Assembly (NCBI RefSeq): GCF_024129865.1
Contig: NZ_JAMYFE010000068.1
Span: 24,808-88,807, forward strand
Length of the DNA stretch: 64,000 nt
Reading direction: 5' to 3'
Origin: Stieleria tagensis
Lineage (GTDB): Bacteria; Planctomycetota; Planctomycetia; Pirellulales; Pirellulaceae
Position numbers and translations under genes: made by a program. The notes under the pieces were generated by a model. The model had not been told where the DNA came from, did not search any database, and saw nothing but the letters and a program-made list of their open reading frames with translations. Below are positions 55,849-64,000 of the stretch, piece after piece (the first letter of the stretch is position 1; every line of letters starts with the position of its first letter).

Positions 55849-57060
55849 ATGCGAATCAAAGTACTTCTAGCCGCGGTCGTCGCGGTCGCTTCCCTTTCTC
55901 TGCCAGCCTACGAAAAGATCTCTGAAACTCTTGGCAAAAAGTCCGAGCAGTCGCACTCGGCCGACACGCACGCCGAGGGAGGTCACCAGCCGCAGGGGCA
56001 CGCTGGCGGTGAACATGCCGGTGGGGAACACGCCGGGGGGCAACACCACGCGCAACACAAGATTTTGGTGACCAGTCCCGTCGCCAAAGATGTCACCCTA
56101 ACCCAACAGTACGTCTGCCAAATCCATTCCTGCCGGCACATTGAAATCCGTGCGTTGGAGCGAGGGTATTTGCAAACCGTTGGTGTCCGCGAAGGTCAGA
56201 CGGTGTCAGAGGGCGACGTGATGTTCAACCTGCTGCCGACACTGTACCAAGCCAAGCGGGATGCGGATTCAGCCGAAGCACAACTCGCGCAAGTTGAATA
56301 CGACAACACCGAGAAATTGGTGCAGCAGAACATTGTCTCGTCGCAGGAACTGAAATTGGCCAAGGCCAAATTGGCCAAGGCTGAGGCGCAGGTGCAGTTG
56401 GCGCAAGCGGAAGTCAACTTCGCCGATATCAGAGCGCCGTTTGACGGCATCGTCGACCGATTGCACGAACAGCAGGGTAGTCTGATCGAAGAGGGCGCAA
56501 TGCTGACGACGCTGTCAGACAACAGCACCATGTGGGTGTATTTCAATGTGCCCGAGGCTCGTTATCTGGAGTACATCGAAGCGACCAAGGGAGGGCAAAA
56601 CCAAGACAACTTGGACATTGAGCTCGTGTTGGCGAACCACAAGAAATTTTCTCAAGCGGGAAAGATCGGTGCGATCGAAGCGGACTTCAATAACGAAACC
56701 GGCAACATTGCTTTCCGAGCGGACTTTCCCAACCCCGATGCTCTGCTACGCCACGGCCAGACGGGCACGATCCTGATCAACCGCGTGTCAGAAAACGCGA
56801 TTGTGATTCCGCAGCGAGCGACGTATGAGATTCTGGCGAAAAAGTACGCTTATGTAGTCGATGAAGACGGCATTGTGCATCAGCGTGAGATCGTCATCCA
56901 AAACGAGCAGCCCGACATCTATGTGATCGAAAGCGGGCTGGGTGTGAATGACAAGATCGTGCTTGAAGGTATCCGGCAAGTTCGTGACGGTGACAAAGTG
57001 GATTACGAGTTTCGCGATCCCGAGGAAGTCCTGTCCAACCTGAAATACCACGCCGAATAG
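55849..57060 (+). CDS. RND efflux periplasmic adaptor (MFP) with His-rich linker
   Basis: 403 residues. A hydrophobic N-terminal segment is followed by a His/Gly-rich stretch at residues ~38-67 (repeats of HAGGEHAGG). Then the adaptor core: barrel-sandwich halves (RALERGYLQTVGVREGQTV... and FADIRAPFDGIVDRL), a coiled-coil hairpin (AQLAQVEYDNTEKLVQQNIV...), and a beta-barrel. Links the RND pump to the outer-membrane channel. The His-rich linker suggests metal binding, maybe a metal sensor or buffer (inference). First gene of a pump operon; 61-base gap to the next. Confidence 0.9.
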   Translation: MRIKVLLAAVVAVASLSLPAYEKISETLGKKSEQSHSADTHAEGGHQPQGHAGGEHAGGEHAGGQHHAQHKILVTSPVAKDVTLTQQYVCQIHSCRHIEIRALERGYLQTVGVREGQTVSEGDVMFNLLPTLYQAKRDADSAEAQLAQVEYDNTEKLVQQNIVSSQELKLAKAKLAKAEAQVQLAQAEVNFADIRAPFDGIVDRLHEQQGSLIEEGAMLTTLSDNSTMWVYFNVPEARYLEYIEATKGGQNQDNLDIELVLANHKKFSQAGKIGAIEADFNNETGNIAFRADFPNPDALLRHGQTGTILINRVSENAIVIPQRATYEILAKKYAYVVDEDGIVHQREIVIQNEQPDIYVIESGLGVNDKIVLEGIRQVRDGDKVDYEFRDPEEVLSNLKYHAE

Positions 57061-57121
57061 TTTTCTTCCCCAACCAGCACAGAACGATTTCTCTTACCAG
57101 ATCGGTCGGTCATCCTACATC

Positions 57122-60100
57122 ATGTTTGCAAAGTTCCTGCACCGGCCGGCATTGGCCATCGTCATCTCGCTGCTGATCCTGTTCATGGGCGGTTTGGCCA
57201 TCAACGTCCTGCCGATTTCGCAGTTCCCCTCGGTCGCGCCACCAAGTGTGCGAGTCTCGGTTTCCTATCCAGGGGCCAGCGCCAAAATCTTGATCGATTC
57301 GACGATGGTCATTTTGGAACAGGCGATCAATGGCGTTCCGAACATGCGTTACATGATGGGTGACGCTACGAGTGCTGGTGAGGGAACGATTCAGATCGTT
57401 TTTGAACCGGGAACGGATCCGAATGTGGCGGTGATGAACGTCAATAACCGGGTTCAAATGGTCAAGAACAACCTGCCTCCGATCGTGGAGCGGGAAGGGA
57501 TCATCGTCATGCAGAACATGACGAGTATGTTGATGTATGTGAATGTGTTCAGTAACGAACCAAACGTCGACCAGAACTTTCTCTACAACTACGCGACCGT
57601 TAATGTTCTGAACGAGATTAAACGGATTCCCGGCGTCGGCCGGGCAACGATTCTCGGTAACCGTTCTTACGCGATGCGGGTCGAGTTGGATCTTGACCGG
57701 ATGCGAGCCTATGAAGTCGATGCCGAAGACGTGATGAAGGCGCTCGATGAACAGAGCATGATCGGATCACCGGGACGACTCGGCCAAGCAACTGGGCAAA
57801 CCTCGCAAACGCTTGAGTACGTTTTGACGTGGGTGGGACGTTACAAGACTCCGGAGGAGTACAAAAAGATCATTCTGCGGGCTAATCCCGAAGGTGAGAT
57901 TCTGCGGTTGGGCGACGTGGCGAACGTCACGTTGGGATCTTCGTTTTACGATCTCTATTCGGATATTGATCGTCTGCCCTCGGCGGCGATCGTGCTGAAG
58001 CAAACGCCCGGGTCCAACGCCGCGGAGGTGATCAAGAGAGTTAAAGAGAAAGTCGAGCAGATTAAGAAAGAATCGTTTCCGCCCGGGATGGACTATGCGG
58101 TCACCTATGACGTCTCAAACTTTCTAGACGCCTCGATTGAAAAAGTTCTCCACACGCTGTTCGAAGCGTTCATTTTGGTTTCGCTGGTCGTCTATCTGTT
58201 CCTCGGTGACTTTCGCAGCACCTTGATCCCAACGCTGGCGGTTCCGGTATCGCTCATCGGGACCTTCTTTTTCATGCTGATGTTTGGGATGTCGATCAAC
58301 CTGATCACGTTGTTTGCATTGGTGCTGGCGATCGGGGTGGTGGTCGACGATGCGATCGTGGTGGTCGAAGCGGTGCACGAAAAGATGCACACCAAACACC
58401 TCGGTCCCTACAAGGCGACTCAGGAGGTGGTTCAGGAGATCAGCGGTGCGATCATCGCGATCACGCTGGTGATGACTGCGGTCTTTATTCCTGTGACTTT
58501 TATGACCGGGCCGGTCGGCGTTTTTTACCGCCAGTTTGCCCTGACCATGGCCATGTCGATCGTGATTTCTGGCGTGGTGGCTCTTTCGCTCACGCCGGTG
58601 CTGTGTGCGATGATTTTGAAGCCACTCTCGAGCGAAAAAGAGCAACGCGGATTGGTCGGCATGGTGAATCGCGGGCTTGTCAAAATCGCAGGCCAATCCG
58701 CCTTCATCTTACGCGGTTTGCTTTGTGTCCTGCTCGGCTTGGCGGTCGCGGCGGGCGCCTATTACTTGCTGCACAACGAGTTCGTCCACGAGTTGGTCAA
58801 CGAGCAGTTTCCTCTCACCGAGACTCGGTTGTGGGGCATCGTCGGGGTTGTCGCGTTGCTCGCGATTCTGTCGTTCCGGGCGATGTTTTCAGGGAGTGAT
58901 GGAAGCGAGAAGAAACGTGGGCCGATCGGAATGTTCTTGCGAGTATTCGACAAGGGGGTTGAAAAGGTGACCGGCGGATACGCCGCAATCCTCAGTCGCA
59001 TCATCTCCCGTCGTGTGCTGACGATGGTTGTGATCGCGGCATTCGGATATGGGATTTTGGTTGTCAACAAAGTGCTGCCGACCGGCTTTATTCCGCTGGA
59101 AGACCAAGGAATGATTTATGGCATCGTTCAGACGCCTCCCGGATCCACGCTGGAGTACACCAACGACAAATGCCATGAGTTGCAAGCGATTTGCAAACAG
59201 ATGGACGAGATCACTTCGGTCTCTTCCATTGCCGGATACGAAGTGCTGACTGAAGGTCGGGGGTCCAATGCGGGAACCTGTATCATCAACTTGAAACCTT
59301 GGGCAGACCGCGAGTTGACGTCGAAGGAGATTATTGAAGCATTGGAGGAGAAAGGGACTGAGATCTCCAATGTGAAACTCGAGTTCTTTGAACCACCAGC
59401 GGTTCCCGGGTTCGGTGCTGCCGGCGGATTCTCGGTCAACCTGCTCGATAAAACAAACAGTGGGGATTACAAAGCGCTCGGTGAAGAGACGGATAAGTTC
59501 ATGGAGGCGTTGGGGAAACGCAAAGAACTCAAGGGGCTGTTCACGTTCTTCGCGTCCAACTATCCGCAATACGAAATCATCATCGACAATGACGTTGCGA
59601 TGCAAAAGGGAGTGTCGATCCGTGACGCCATGGACAATCTCTCCATCGTGGTTGGTAGTACCTGGGAGCAGGGCTTTGTCCGATTCGGCCAGTTCTACAA
59701 AGTCTATGTCCAAGCGGCGCCAGAATTTCGGCGGTACCCGGAAGACTTGGACAACATGTTCGTGAAAAACGACAGCGGTGAGATGGTTCCGTACTCTGCG
59801 TTTATGAAGATTGAAAAGAAGCAGGGGCTGAACGAGATCAGTCGGTACAACTTGTATCCCACCGCACCGATTCAAGGGGCACCGGCAAAGGGGTATAGCA
59901 GCGGTGAAGCCATCGCGGCGATTAAAGAAGTTGCTGCAGAGACATTGCCCAATGGTTTTGACATTGACTGGCGGGGACTTGCCTATGACGAAGCAAAGGC
60001 TGGGAACACGGCGGTCTATATCTTTTTAATCGTGGTCGTTTTTGTTTACATGGTCTTGGTGGGGCAATACGAAAGTTTTGTCCTGCCGCTGGCTGTGATC

Positions 60101-60559
60101 ACGTCGCTACCGGTCGGGATCTTTGGGTCGTTCTTTTTCCTCAAATCCATGGGGTTGGCCAACGATGTTTACTGCCAGATCGGGTTGGTGATGCTGGTCG
60201 GATTGTTGGGTAAAAATGCGATTTTGATCATCGAATTCGCGGTCCAACGGCGTCAAGAAGGATTGAGTATTGCACAGGCGGGGATCGAAGGGGGCAGGTT
60301 GCGGTTCCGACCGATTTTGATGACCTCCTTTGCCTTTATCGCAGGTCTGATTCCACTGGTTCGCGCCACGGGACCGGGGGCCATTGGAAACAGAACCATC
60401 GGAACCACGGCAGTTGGCGGGATGTTGTTGGGAACGTTGGTAGGAGTCCTGGTGATACCCGGTCTGTACTACATTTTTGCCAAGTTTGCTGACGGTCGCA
60501 GCCTGATTCGGGATGAGCATGATCAACCGTTGAGCGAAATTTTTGAGCGTGACCATTGA
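57122..60559 (+). CDS. RND-family efflux permease (HAE1/AcrB-like)
   Basis: 1145 residues, against ~1050 for AcrB. N-terminus FAKFLHRPALAIVISLLILF. Proton-relay aspartates are in AIGVVVDDAIVVVEAV (~409-410), and TM10 Lys in GLLGKNAILIIEFAVQ (~1029). The C-terminal RPILMTSFAFIAGLIPLV is conserved. Between TM6 and TM7 (residues ~515-625) an extra ~100 residues hold two additional hydrophobic segments (FILRGLLCVLLGLAVAAGAY and LWGIVGVVALLAILSF). The HAE1-type motif set argues for drugs or lipophilic compounds, not heavy-metal (CzcA) export. Acts as a trimer with the flanking adaptor and TolC-like gene. Confidence 0.93.
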   Translation: MFAKFLHRPALAIVISLLILFMGGLAINVLPISQFPSVAPPSVRVSVSYPGASAKILIDSTMVILEQAINGVPNMRYMMGDATSAGEGTIQIVFEPGTDPNVAVMNVNNRVQMVKNNLPPIVEREGIIVMQNMTSMLMYVNVFSNEPNVDQNFLYNYATVNVLNEIKRIPGVGRATILGNRSYAMRVELDLDRMRAYEVDAEDVMKALDEQSMIGSPGRLGQATGQTSQTLEYVLTWVGRYKTPEEYKKIILRANPEGEILRLGDVANVTLGSSFYDLYSDIDRLPSAAIVLKQTPGSNAAEVIKRVKEKVEQIKKESFPPGMDYAVTYDVSNFLDASIEKVLHTLFEAFILVSLVVYLFLGDFRSTLIPTLAVPVSLIGTFFFMLMFGMSINLITLFALVLAIGVVVDDAIVVVEAVHEKMHTKHLGPYKATQEVVQEISGAIIAITLVMTAVFIPVTFMTGPVGVFYRQFALTMAMSIVISGVVALSLTPVLCAMILKPLSSEKEQRGLVGMVNRGLVKIAGQSAFILRGLLCVLLGLAVAAGAYYLLHNEFVHELVNEQFPLTETRLWGIVGVVALLAILSFRAMFSGSDGSEKKRGPIGMFLRVFDKGVEKVTGGYAAILSRIISRRVLTMVVIAAFGYGILVVNKVLPTGFIPLEDQGMIYGIVQTPPGSTLEYTNDKCHELQAICKQMDEITSVSSIAGYEVLTEGRGSNAGTCIINLKPWADRELTSKEIIEALEEKGTEISNVKLEFFEPPAVPGFGAAGGFSVNLLDKTNSGDYKALGEETDKFMEALGKRKELKGLFTFFASNYPQYEIIIDNDVAMQKGVSIRDAMDNLSIVVGSTWEQGFVRFGQFYKVYVQAAPEFRRYPEDLDNMFVKNDSGEMVPYSAFMKIEKKQGLNEISRYNLYPTAPIQGAPAKGYSSGEAIAAIKEVAAETLPNGFDIDWRGLAYDEAKAGNTAVYIFLIVVVFVYMVLVGQYESFVLPLAVITSLPVGIFGSFFFLKSMGLANDVYCQIGLVMLVGLLGKNAILIIEFAVQRRQEGLSIAQAGIEGGRLRFRPILMTSFAFIAGLIPLVRATGPGAIGNRTIGTTAVGGMLLGTLVGVLVIPGLYYIFAKFADGRSLIRDEHDQPLSEIFERDH

Positions 60560-60919
60560 TCAGAGCGTCGAATGGCGCGTTGATCATCGAATTGGTCCCG
60601 GCGGCGGGCCGGGGAGTGTCGTAGGTGGTCTAGGGCATGATTTGGACGGTTGATCCCCGGCGACCGTTGTCCCCGGATTACCGGCATAACCTACCGATTC
60701 GGAACAGCCGATCTGCAAATGTCCGCACACTCGGCACGAGCCCACCAACTCTTGGATTGCCGATAACCGTGCAGACGATAACTGAAAAACTGGATTGAAA
60801 GCCTGGTTTAACAGACAGCGAATTGGTCGGTTCGTTGCAGATTGTCCCAATCGCCGCAGTACCGATTTTCACTTACCGTTCGGCAGGATGCCGGAAACGC
60901 TAGTTCATCAAGGATGAGT
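60560..60919. other. 360-base gap inside the efflux operon
   Basis: No gene supported. GC-rich inverted piece GTCCCGGCGGCGGGCC near 60595. The gap is large for an operon, so the TolC-like gene may have its own promoter. No dispersed repeat family was recognised here. Confidence 0.4.
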
Positions 60920-62791
60920 ATGAACAACCAACTCTCAATGGCTTTGCATGTAAAGTCGAAAAAGCGTGCCTACTTGGCAGCGATGATTTGCGGCTCTCTG
61001 TTGATGATGCCGGGTTGTGGAATACCAGGTCTTCGCTGTGCGCAGCGAGGTGCGGAGATGCCAGGAAGCTACAACTGGAACAATGGTTCCGAGTACTTCA
61101 ATGCCAGTGGTGTTGATGAGTCGGTTGATGCAGCCAACGAAAGTCATTCAACGGCAACCGTAGATTTGAAAGCTGCTGACCAAGATGTCGTTGCAACCCA
61201 TTTGAACGATGAAGATGGTGACGATGCTGCTTTAGCACCGGTTGTTGGCGATGATGGCGTCGACGCGACAGACGCCAAGGACGAGAGTCGTTTTGCGAGT
61301 TTCATCAAAGCCGCCAGCTTCGCCCAACCGAGTCAGGTTGACAATCTAAATCAGGACATCGCGAATCCAAGTGTCGAGGAGCCTGGCGAGCTGATTGAAG
61401 TTTCACCAGAGGATGCGGAGCCCGCGACTTTGACGGATGATTCTGTTGATCTCGATTTCGGACTCACGAGCATGGAGTTTGGGATCACTCCGTTGGAAAA
61501 TTCGGCTCAGCTATCGCAGGCTGCGTTTTTTGATGACCCTTACCTGCTCGGCTTGATCACGCAAGCTCTGGTCGGCAATCAAGAACTCAAGATCTTGGCA
61601 GAGGAAATTCAGATCGCCCGCAACGAGACCTACGCGCGGAGTGGTGAATACCGTCCGTTCGTCACACTTGGGGCGGGTGCCGGGCTGGAAAAACCTGGGC
61701 GTCACACGCGTGCAGGTGCGGTTGAAGACCAACTTGAAGTCGCTCCGGGCAAGGCCTTTCCCGATCCGCTTCCCGATTTCCTGGTTGCCAGCAATGTCTC
61801 TTGGGAACTCGACATTTGGAAGAGGTTGCGCAATGCGCAAAGTGCCGCTGCGATGCGTTACTTGGGCACGCAAGAGGGGCGGACCTATATCGTGACGCGT
61901 CTGGTCGCCGAAGTTGCCGAGAGTTACTACGAGTTATTGGCACTCGACAATAGGATGTTGACACTGGATAAAACCATCGAGATCCAACAGCAAAGTTTGA
62001 AGATTGCCAACGCAAAGAAGGAAGCCGGCCGTGGCACCGAACTGGCTGTGCAGCGATTCCAGGCTGAGGTTCGCAAGAACCAGAGTGAAAAGTCCATTAT
62101 CGGGCAAGAGATTGTGGAAGTCGAAAACAGGATCAATTTCCTTGTGGGGCGATTTCCACAACCGGTGGAGCGGATTTCTGTGGAGTACGTCGACCTGAAC
62201 CTAAACGCATTGAGTGCGGGTGTTCCGTCGCAGTTGCTTCAGAACCGAGCCGACATTCGTCAGGCAGAGCGAAACATCGCGGCGGCTGGGCTTGACGTGC
62301 AAGTGGCTCGGGCGCGTTTCTATCCTTCGCTGACACTCAGCGGTGGTCTTGGCTGGAGTGCTTTCAGTACCGGATATTTGTTTCGAACTCCGGAGTCTCT
62401 GATTTACAGTCTGGCGGGTGAGTTGGTTGGGCCATTGATTAACAAGAGAGCAATCAAGGCGGACTACAGTAGTGCGAACGCAGCTCAGTTGCAGAGCATC
62501 TACGAATACCAGAAGACCGTGCTCACGGCGCACATTGAAGTGGTCAATCACATCACCAAAATTGAGAATTACCGCCGTAGCATTGAAATCAAGAAGGAGC
62601 AGTTGGAATCGCTTGAAGCCTCGGTCGACAGCGCTTCAAAGTTGTTCCAGAACGCACGTGCCGAATACGTCGAAGTGCTGCTGGCCCAGCGTGAACTGAT
62701 GGAAGCCAAGATGTTGCTCATCGATATCAAGCGGGAGCAACTTTCCGCGATCGTCAACGCCTACCAATCCCTCGGCGGTGGCGGTTTCTAA
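60920..62791 (+). CDS. TolC/NodT-family outer-membrane efflux lipoprotein with acidic N-terminal extension
   Basis: 623 residues from ATG 60920; AAGGA lies five bases before, which selects it over ATG 60914 and the open frame to 60842. Type II leader with lipobox LMMPGC (Cys33). Residues ~35-200 are acidic and of low complexity (DEDGDDAALAPVVGDDGVDA) without TolC homology. The OEP domain follows, with two similar halves: DPYLLGLITQALVGNQELKI, SNVSWELDIWKRLRNAQSAA and NRADIRQAERNIAAAGLDVQ, LVGPLINKRAIKADYSSANA. Usual NodT/OprM proteins have ~470 residues, so about 150 residues are extra. Confidence 0.9.
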   Translation: MNNQLSMALHVKSKKRAYLAAMICGSLLMMPGCGIPGLRCAQRGAEMPGSYNWNNGSEYFNASGVDESVDAANESHSTATVDLKAADQDVVATHLNDEDGDDAALAPVVGDDGVDATDAKDESRFASFIKAASFAQPSQVDNLNQDIANPSVEEPGELIEVSPEDAEPATLTDDSVDLDFGLTSMEFGITPLENSAQLSQAAFFDDPYLLGLITQALVGNQELKILAEEIQIARNETYARSGEYRPFVTLGAGAGLEKPGRHTRAGAVEDQLEVAPGKAFPDPLPDFLVASNVSWELDIWKRLRNAQSAAAMRYLGTQEGRTYIVTRLVAEVAESYYELLALDNRMLTLDKTIEIQQQSLKIANAKKEAGRGTELAVQRFQAEVRKNQSEKSIIGQEIVEVENRINFLVGRFPQPVERISVEYVDLNLNALSAGVPSQLLQNRADIRQAERNIAAAGLDVQVARARFYPSLTLSGGLGWSAFSTGYLFRTPESLIYSLAGELVGPLINKRAIKADYSSANAAQLQSIYEYQKTVLTAHIEVVNHITKIENYRRSIEIKKEQLESLEASVDSASKLFQNARAEYVEVLLAQRELMEAKMLLIDIKREQLSAIVNAYQSLGGGGF

Positions 62792-62914
62792 CTGGTGCCA
62801 GGCACGAATGGCACAGTCATTGGCGAGTATTTTTCGGTGGACGCGGAACGAGTCTATCTGCAAGTCGGTCTTTTTGCTTAAAATTCCCGACGCAGGATGA
62901 TTCATCTTGTGGTG

Positions 62915-62990
62915 AAACCCTCCTAGGTCTCACACTTTTGGAGCCCTCCCCGGTCACTGCCTGCACAACAGTGAGACCAGGGAGGGTTTT
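62915..62990. repeat. Inverted repeat at the left end of the IS4-like remnant
   Basis: AAACCCTCCTAGGTCTCAC (62915-62933) pairs with GTGAGACCAGGGAGGGTTTT (62971-62990), 16 or 17 matching bases with one small bulge. The right arm ends three bases before the transposase ATG. It probably includes the left terminal region of the element or a protective hairpin that blocks read-through into the transposase. Confidence 0.7.
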
Positions 62991-62993
62991 CTT

Positions 62994-63314
62994 ATGGCAT
63001 CTTGTTCCAGTTCGCCATCACAAGGCAACTTCACTTTTGCCGATGCCATGGCAGGATTTCTGCACTGCGCAGGCTTGCCGTTTGTTGACATCCTCAGCGA
63101 ACATCGCATCGGCAGTGCATTTGAGCGACGTGGCGGTCTGTTCGGACGCACCTACACCACCTCGATCGTCCTGTGGGCGTTCCTCTCTCAAGTTCTTCGT
63201 GATGGTAAGGAAGCCTCTTGTCAAAGTGCCGTCGCGCGGATCAGTGAGGTGGCCTGGGTTTTGGGGGCCACCTCACACCGTGCGTTGGGGCCTGGCTTGC
63301 TCGATTCCGCTTGA
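62994..63314 (+). pseudogene. IS4-like transposase, 5' fragment
   Basis: 106 codons encoding the N-terminal region seen in planctomycete IS4-family transposases: HCAGLPFVDILSEHRIGSAF, then TTSIVLWAFLSQVLRDGKEA and SCQSAVARISE. The DDE catalytic core is missing; the frame stops after LGPGLLDSA and the following sequence has no transposase content. A deletion or frameshift remnant. Ends before a family C repeat. Confidence 0.72.
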
Positions 63315-63441
63315 TCGCCACACCCCACACCGCTGGCGATGGTCTTGGATATGCGCCAAGGTCCCTTGCGGCTGCGTGTGTGGCGAATCGCTTGACGACG
63401 TGGAATGCCCAGCCGAATCAAATTTCGCGCGACGCCACTTG

Positions 63442-63517
63442 TTGGTGTGGAGGATTTATCCGACCGAATCAAAAGGAGAACGCGTCATGCTTGGTCGGAT
63501 AAATCCTCCACACCAAC
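63442..63517. repeat. Family C inverted repeat, near-perfect copy
   Basis: Arms of 24 bp (TTGGTGTGGAGGATTTATCC... and its exact complement ending CCACACCAA) around ~28 nt. It is the cleanest copy of the element also found at 11135, 11315, 11574, 15211 and 44781. Confidence 0.92.
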
Positions 63518-64000
63518 CAAGCATACGAAACGAGGGCTGGTCTTCGATTCAGACCGGCGGTCCGTCATGGATTGCTTTACTTAAATCAATATTGATTCTC
63601 CGTGCCTTGGTGCCTCCGTGAGACGGAATGGTTTGCAGTCTCTCACAGAGGCACGAAGGCACGAAGGCACGGAGACGAGACGGCAATCGGTCGACGGTGC
63701 GGTAGTGCAGTAGCCTGCACGTTGCGTTGCCTAGAAACTCTGGCATCATCGGATCAGTTGGCGGGATTTATCTCGGCGTGAGGATCAGCGATGTCCGTCG
63801 TGGTATGCGGAGTTTCAGTTGCAGGAGTTCCGACAGCATTGGGACCAGGCAATGGGTGCGGGATAGTCCGATTGGCAGCTGGAAACGCAGGTCGAAGGTT
63901 CAAAGGAATCAGCGCCCGCCGCAGCATTTACCCCGCTGCATTTGTCTCTTGCAGGAACGACAGCACAACGATCCTTTGCGATAGAATCATTCTGACGCGG
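63518..64000. other. Right-edge region without a supported gene
   Basis: Contains a short direct repeat GAGGCACGAAGGCACGAAGG around 63650-63680, matching an inverted CCTTGGTGCCTCCGTG at 63605-63620; this kind of repeat is common between genes in other bacteria. The remaining open frames (for example 63727-63984) show no recognisable protein features. The window ends inside this region. Confidence 0.5.

Noticed and set aside
62938..63621. 227-codon open frame overlapping the IS4-like fragment
   Set aside because: The true transposase-like sequence is in another frame (62994-63314); this frame crosses the family C repeat.
63727..63984. Open frame near the right edge
   Set aside because: No protein features recognised and Arg/Ser-rich translation typical of a non-coding GC-rich frame.

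Overview
The window looks like chromosomal DNA of a marine-type planctomycete, most likely Pirellulaceae (Rhodopirellula and relatives). This rests on gene content and not on a database search. The signs are a DUF1559 protein with a prepilin-type leader and exact H-X9-DG motif, a CRTAC1/ASPIC-UnbV lipoprotein, BamB-like PQQ propellers, a BNR-4 protein, a Tat-type SGNH hydrolase, many Gfo/Idh-type oxidoreductases, and long intergenic regions full of palindromic repeats.

Left part (1-9 kb): a str operon on the minus strand (rpsL, rpsG, then fusA running off the left edge, with an intrinsic terminator between rpsG and fusA), divergent from tsaD. Then come a small methyltransferase, pabB, and tRNA-Lys(CTT) followed by a strong terminator.

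Central part (6.4-38.3 kb): a large Wzx/Wzy-type exopolysaccharide or O-antigen locus. An OPX (Wza-like) export lipoprotein and a companion lipoprotein point left. A WecA/TagO-like initiating transferase with a 12-G tract in its coding sequence, a NusG/RfaH-like antiterminator, UDP-glucose dehydrogenase (UDP-GlcA), GDP-fucose synthase and GDP-mannose dehydratase (GDP-L-fucose) point right. These are followed by a visibly AT-richer block (about 19-32.4 kb) with two Wzy/ligase-like proteins (one with a long C-terminal extension), a Wzx flippase, four glycosyltransferases, three methyltransferases, an acyltransferase and an unidentified helical-toroid-like protein. The locus closes with a trio of bi-domain oxidoreductase, GT4 glycosyltransferase and heparinase II/III-family protein. 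No Wzc-type co-polymerase or kinase is in the window. Inferred flow: nucleotide-sugar supply, lipid-linked assembly, O/C-methylation and acylation, flipping, polymerisation, export through OPX, with RfaH-like processivity control and possible ON/OFF switching at the poly-G tract.

Right part (38.5-64 kb): mogA and an M24 peptidase; a secreted-protein group (SGNH hydrolase, two PQQ propellers, BNR-4 protein, Gfo/Idh oxidoreductase, phosphoesterase); tmRNA with tag ADENLALAA; a MarR regulator with a flavin-dependent halogenase-like enzyme; the CRTAC1 lipoprotein; a DUF1559 protein with a small lipoprotein; a complete tripartite RND efflux system (MFP, RND, TolC-like); and a truncated IS4-like transposase.

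Across the window at least six families of short palindromic repeats recur. One of them (GTAGGCCAGGTG-type) supplies the stop codon and last glutamine codon of three separate genes. Arrays of these repeats fill most of the larger gaps.
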